A stretch of 24,080 nt of DNA from positions 1-24,080 of IMG/VR virus record IMGVR_UViG_3300000270_000003. One strand, given 5' to 3'. Of this stretch, positions 20,884 through 24,080 are shown one piece after another; within the stretch, counting starts at the first letter, position 1, and every line of letters starts with the position of its first letter. The DNA comes from a virus. The position numbers were made by a program, and so were the translations under genes. The notes below the pieces were generated by a model, which worked only from the letters and a program-made list of their open reading frames with translations, did not search any database and was not told where the DNA came from.

Positions 20884-21306
20884 CTAAATTAAAGTCATTT
20901 CGCCAGGTATGGTTTTGTCTAAGCGTTGTAACTCTCTTTCTTCTTCTATGGTTCGCCCTACCTTTTTTAAATATTCCTCAAAGTTAGCCAGGGACTTTAA
21001 CACCGCTGGATCTGTCGGATTTGTTAAATATACGTCGTGAAATTCGTTAGCAAAAAGAAAAACGCTTGTGCCGTCCTTTTGATTTACTACGCTAACTTCT
21101 TCGTCTATGACTCTGGTGTCTGGGTAGCCTGGCCCATAAGGATCCGTGTAATTTGGTGAAACCCAGTAAAAACCACCTTCTTTAATTCGATATAAAAACA
21201 CGACGGCCCTGTAAATTATTTCCGGCTCTAGTTTGCCCATTAGCATAACTTCGCCCCCTATGCCGCTTAAGGGTCCACCGTATAAGTTTAAATATTTATC
21301 TTTCAT
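20884..21306 (-). CDS. Hypothetical protein, 140 aa, following the effector
   Basis: It starts 11 bases after the effector gene stops, with GGGG about 5 bases before the ATG, so it is probably co-transcribed with the effector. The N-terminus carries NLYGGPLSGIGGEV, like the GGP-x-x-G opening of many small phage proteins of unknown role. A beta-rich, aromatic middle follows (FYWVSPNY near residue 45) and the C-terminus is helical and charged (EEYLKKVGRTIEEERELQ). No signal peptide, membrane segment or cysteine cluster is visible. Being the last gene before the regulatory gap, it could be a partner or neutraliser of the kinase/ADP-ribosyltransferase protein, or simply a head-associated protein. 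I do not recognise the family. Confidence 0.65.
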   Translation of the reverse strand: MKDKYLNLYGGPLSGIGGEVMLMGKLEPEIIYRAVVFLYRIKEGGFYWVSPNYTDPYGPGYPDTRVIDEEVSVVNQKDGTSVFLFANEFHDVYLTNPTDPAVLKSLANFEEYLKKVGRTIEEERELQRLDKTIPGEMTLI

Positions 21307-21317
21307 CTTTGCCCCAT

Positions 21318-23993
21318 TTATAAATTAGCTGCTTGTATAACGTCCTCAAGCTCTCTGCCGTCCGGCCATTTATTGTAATTCCTATCACGTAACCATTGGA
21401 TTATTTCTAGCCTGTCGGTTTCATTTACAACGACAATTTTTTCCAGGTCGTCAAATAAACTTAAGCCGTCCTTAAATATAGTTTCGTCCCTATCTCGGCC
21501 AGCGTGGTTCGCCCATACTTCCGGCGTTTCGGCTCTCTGTTGTAAATAATTTTCTTTTTGTGAACCGAAGTGATCTGTGTTGTAACTTACGCGGTCCATT
21601 CGTTTCATGTGTTTATGCGGCTTAAAGTATAACCCGGCAGCGTTAAGCCCGTTATAATTTTTGCTTTTGCGGCTCTTGATCCTGGTAAAAATAAACCCGG
21701 CCCCGCCGCCTTTATAATCGGTGTCTAATGCCTGGTCAGACTCTAAAATCCCCCTACGGTGCCTTTCAAGTAAGCTAATAAGCGTTCCACCACCGTCGAA
21801 AATAATTTTAAGCTGCTCCATCATAACTTGGCTGTTATGCGTCCCGCCTTTATCTAGGGTTCCTATAGCGTGGTAAAGTACATGATCTTTAGCCCATTTA
21901 TCATACTCTGGGGTGTCTAGATCCGTCCGTATTAAAACATTTCTTCCATGCCCAAAAGCTTGCGTAGCTTCCTTGGTCGCCCAGCCAGGTCTTTTCGATA
22001 TGTCGTAACCTACATCGTCATTGATAAATTTTAACTTAGCTACTTGTCGTTCTTTTACGTCGTCAATCTTATTTAATGCTATAAAGTCGTCGTGCTTACT
22101 CTGTTTTAAATGTGCCCAGCGACGATAAGCCGTCTGGTCTAAAAATAGTTCGGTCCTTACTGCCTTGGTCGTCCTAACATTAGGGATCCCCATTGCCTTT
22201 ATTTGGTCCAGGGTTTTATTTAATGCGGCCAGTCCTGATCCTTCTACTTCTATTTCAACATACCCATTATTATATAAATAACTTTCATCGTTAAACATTC
22301 TTATCTTTACGCCGTCTTCCGGGTTCGCTGCTAAATGTCGCCCCCCGTTTGTGTGGTGACGCTTAGAAGGATCAACCGTTATTTTTGATTTGTGGGTATT
22401 CATAGCCTTGTATTCATAACCATTTTTTTGCACGTAACTAAGGCCCTTCACAATACCTTCGACTAACTTACTAAATATCATATCTGGCAAGTCGTTGGTG
22501 TCCATCATAAAGGACCAGGGTGTAGCTGGCTTGCCTACACTCATGGTTTGATACATTCGCTTTAGCTCGACTTTCCAGTCTTCTAGCTTTGTTAATAGTT
22601 CGGGGGTTATATTCCCTTTTTCTTTCGCTTTTTTTATAACGTTTGTTATTTCAATAAGAGCATGATTAACCCTTTGAACATCGACTAATCTAAAATCGTT
22701 TCCATCACGGACCAGCGCACCAATACCACGCCCCGCGACGGTGATTTTATCTTTTAAATCAGCTAAAGCTATGTCCGGGCCTTCTTTTCCTGATACGTTG
22801 CTTTCTACTTGTTTCTGGCCTTTATCCGTAACCTTAAAAATTGCTACTGTAACTTCCTTTCCTTTTTCGTTGGTATAAGTTGAAAATCTAACGTTATGGT
22901 CTTCTATTAAATCGTCGTCTATGCTTATGCTATGCCCGTTTACTCTTGCTTCTTCCATGCTTTTTACGTCTGCAAGGGTAGCGCCTTTCGGTTTTTCCAC
23001 AATAGGGGCTACTTTTACTTCCAGGGCTTCCGGGTAAAGTTTCGCTAAATGTTCGCGCCTGGCCTTCATGGTCGCTTTAAGTGCTAACGCGTCAAACGGA
23101 TCCCTTGGCCCGTGTGTATCTATTAGATCGTCGATCTGTTCATCAGTAATTCGAAGGACTTTTTTAACGCCGATTATTAGCTGATCATGTGTACCATTTT
23201 TAAATACGCTGGCCGATTGATAATTCAATCCGTGATCCAGGAAGGTTTCAAGTTCTATTACTTTATCGTTAAATTGGTTAGGCCCTTTTAATGTGCCCAT
23301 TGCTCTATATCTTAAAGCGCCCCCTGGGTCCATTCTCACGGCTCTATTATTTACAATGACTAAGTTATCATAGTTAAGGCCCACTACGTCCCAGTTTGAT
23401 AGCCACGCGTCAACGGCGAAATTTTCGTGGATATTATCTACCAGGTTGCCAGTTAATTTGGCTTGGCTCTCGCTTATTCCTTCGATAACTTCACTAGCTA
23501 CAAAGTGCTGTCCATCTTTAGGCATATAATGATATTTAGGCGCTTCGACTCCAGCCGACTCGTAAAGCCTGGACGCTAATACTTCGTTTCGTGCTATATC
23601 TTCGGTTTTCAGCGTTTTAATGTAGTAACTTTTTCCAGTCGTGGTGTCTTTATAAAATGCGCCTGGGTTGCCCCCTGCTGATTTATCCTTATACCAAACC
23701 ATGTTATCCATATCTAATGGCCCGTCTATAACTACGTCGGGCTGTTTAACTCCGTCCAGGGCATCTTTTAGCTGTTGTTCTAGCTCGGTAGCCGTATATA
23801 ACGCCGCGTTTTTCTCGTCCTGGGCTTTGGTTATAGCTGCTTTTATTTCGCCTTGTTCCTGGTCCGTTAATTGGTCGAAGATTTCTTTTTGTTTAGGCGT
23901 TGGGATCTGTCCAGCAATCGCCTTCTTTTTATAGCCGTTAATGTGTTTCGATTTTTCCTTAAGCGCTTGTTTTTCATTTGCCAATTTCTCCAC
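21318..23993 (-). CDS. Kinase-like plus ADP-ribosyltransferase-like virion effector (891 aa, start uncertain)
   Basis: Residues 1-80 are charged and probably coiled coil. Residues about 95-330 resemble a divergent protein/lipid kinase fold of the HipA/PI-kinase-like type: Lys126 in YYIKTL, Glu137 in ARNEVL, a catalytic-loop-like stretch 195-210 (D195, NWD at 200-202, DN at 209-210) and a DFG-like MDPGG at 221-225. The C-terminus (about 700-891) resembles ADP-ribosyltransferase-type domains: LYHA at 706-709, LLERHRRGI near 742-750, GGGAGFIFTRI near 763-773 and DETIFKDGLSL at 836-846, with Glu837 a candidate catalytic residue. The middle (about 340-690) is unrecognised. Such domains occur fused to or beside MuF-type minor head proteins and can be packaged and injected, like T4 Alt. 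The start chosen is GTG at 23993; no good ribosome binding site precedes it, and an in-frame TAG lies at 24044-24042. The function is inferred from motifs only. Confidence 0.7.
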   Translation of the reverse strand: MEKLANEKQALKEKSKHINGYKKKAIAGQIPTPKQKEIFDQLTDQEQGEIKAAITKAQDEKNAALYTATELEQQLKDALDGVKQPDVVIDGPLDMDNMVWYKDKSAGGNPGAFYKDTTTGKSYYIKTLKTEDIARNEVLASRLYESAGVEAPKYHYMPKDGQHFVASEVIEGISESQAKLTGNLVDNIHENFAVDAWLSNWDVVGLNYDNLVIVNNRAVRMDPGGALRYRAMGTLKGPNQFNDKVIELETFLDHGLNYQSASVFKNGTHDQLIIGVKKVLRITDEQIDDLIDTHGPRDPFDALALKATMKARREHLAKLYPEALEVKVAPIVEKPKGATLADVKSMEEARVNGHSISIDDDLIEDHNVRFSTYTNEKGKEVTVAIFKVTDKGQKQVESNVSGKEGPDIALADLKDKITVAGRGIGALVRDGNDFRLVDVQRVNHALIEITNVIKKAKEKGNITPELLTKLEDWKVELKRMYQTMSVGKPATPWSFMMDTNDLPDMIFSKLVEGIVKGLSYVQKNGYEYKAMNTHKSKITVDPSKRHHTNGGRHLAANPEDGVKIRMFNDESYLYNNGYVEIEVEGSGLAALNKTLDQIKAMGIPNVRTTKAVRTELFLDQTAYRRWAHLKQSKHDDFIALNKIDDVKERQVAKLKFINDDVGYDISKRPGWATKEATQAFGHGRNVLIRTDLDTPEYDKWAKDHVLYHAIGTLDKGGTHNSQVMMEQLKIIFDGGGTLISLLERHRRGILESDQALDTDYKGGGAGFIFTRIKSRKSKNYNGLNAAGLYFKPHKHMKRMDRVSYNTDHFGSQKENYLQQRAETPEVWANHAGRDRDETIFKDGLSLFDDLEKIVVVNETDRLEIIQWLRDRNYNKWPDGRELEDVIQAANL

Positions 23994-24009
23994 TTCTGCC
24001 AGTAAGCTT

Positions 24010-24080
24010 TTAGCGTCCTGGGAAGTCGTGGCCGTCTTTTTCTAGCTTGGTAAAGATTGCCTTTTTAATACTGGCTTGCT
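24010..24080 (-). CDS. 3' end of upstream gene, probably minor head protein (partial)
   Basis: An open frame enters from outside the window and ends at a TAA at 24012-24010, giving 22 codons that finish in KLEKDGHDFPGR. It lies directly before the kinase-like gene. In Mu-like gene order the gene before the protease region is the portal or the F-like minor head protein, so this is probably the tail end of one of those; that is inference, because only the last residues are visible. The reading frame is offset by one base from the following gene, and a run of five A (24037-24041) sits where the two frames cross. The two could therefore be one gene interrupted by an indel. Confidence 0.5.
   Translation of the reverse strand, partial: QASIKKAIFTKLEKDGHDFPGR

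Larger units (their letters stand above)
1..24080. repeat. Dispersed excess of CCWGG and GGATCC
   Basis: By hand I count 32 GGATCC sites in the window, where about five would be expected for this base composition. CCWGG is also very dense, for example 27 in the tape measure gene (2.8 kb) against roughly four expected. The sites fall in all classes of gene except that the major capsid gene has only two CCWGG and no GGATCC. Counts are by eye and may be off by a few. Confidence 0.6.

Noticed and set aside
1-24080. tRNA genes, CRISPR arrays, insertion sequences, integrase, attachment sites
   Set aside because: I searched by eye and saw no cloverleaf, regularly spaced repeats, transposase or integrase motifs in the window.

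Overview
The window is part of a tailed double-stranded DNA phage or prophage genome. Every convincing gene lies on the minus strand, so the transcriptional order runs from base 24080 down to base 1. Genes are tightly packed, with stop/start overlaps of 1-17 bases. The head-to-tail genes resemble the Mu-like head set: an I-type protease with nested scaffold, DUF1320 (gp36-like), a G-like virion morphogenesis protein and a gp37-like protein. The tail is of the long non-contractile (siphovirus) type: one tube gene, no sheath, a frameshifting chaperone pair, a 933-residue tape measure, a lambda J-like tip protein and fibres. GC looks to be in the mid-40s by eye. A PapB-like regulator and the gene families suggest a gammaproteobacterial host, possibly marine, but nothing in the window proves this.

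Layout in transcription order. (1) 24080-20884: the 3' end of an upstream head gene; an 891-residue protein combining a protein-kinase-like fold with an ADP-ribosyltransferase-like C-terminus, probably an injected virion effector; and a small unknown gene. (2) 20883-20614: a regulatory gap with a near-consensus sigma-70 promoter carrying an inverted repeat inside its spacer, two further dyads, and a terminator hairpin facing the other way. (3) 20613-16909: an accessory island of ten small genes, bounded by that promoter and a rho-independent terminator. It includes an ArdB/KlcA-like antirestriction protein, a DUF6884-like protein, a PapB-like regulator, a 38-residue membrane peptide and a Ros/MucR-type zinc-finger protein. 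(4) 16773-14271: protease with nested scaffold, capsid cement protein, major capsid protein and a strong terminator. (5) 14237-12578: head completion and head-tail joining genes, followed by a 45-codon gene that had to be read directly from the DNA. (6) 12451-4616: tail tube, frameshifted chaperone pair, tape measure, two distal-tail proteins and the central tip protein. (7) 4602-11: Ig-like tail protein, a large fibre with an S74 intramolecular chaperone, and two small tail-associated genes.

The most notable observations are: a textbook programmed -1 frameshift (A AAA AAC, 7-nt spacer, perfect 7-bp stem) in the tail chaperone gene; a self-contained antirestriction/regulatory island inside the head gene cluster; a kinase plus ADP-ribosyltransferase effector whose 5' end is frame-broken; and a strong genome-wide excess of CCWGG and GGATCC that looks like context-dependent synonymous codon choice and is nearly absent from the major capsid gene.
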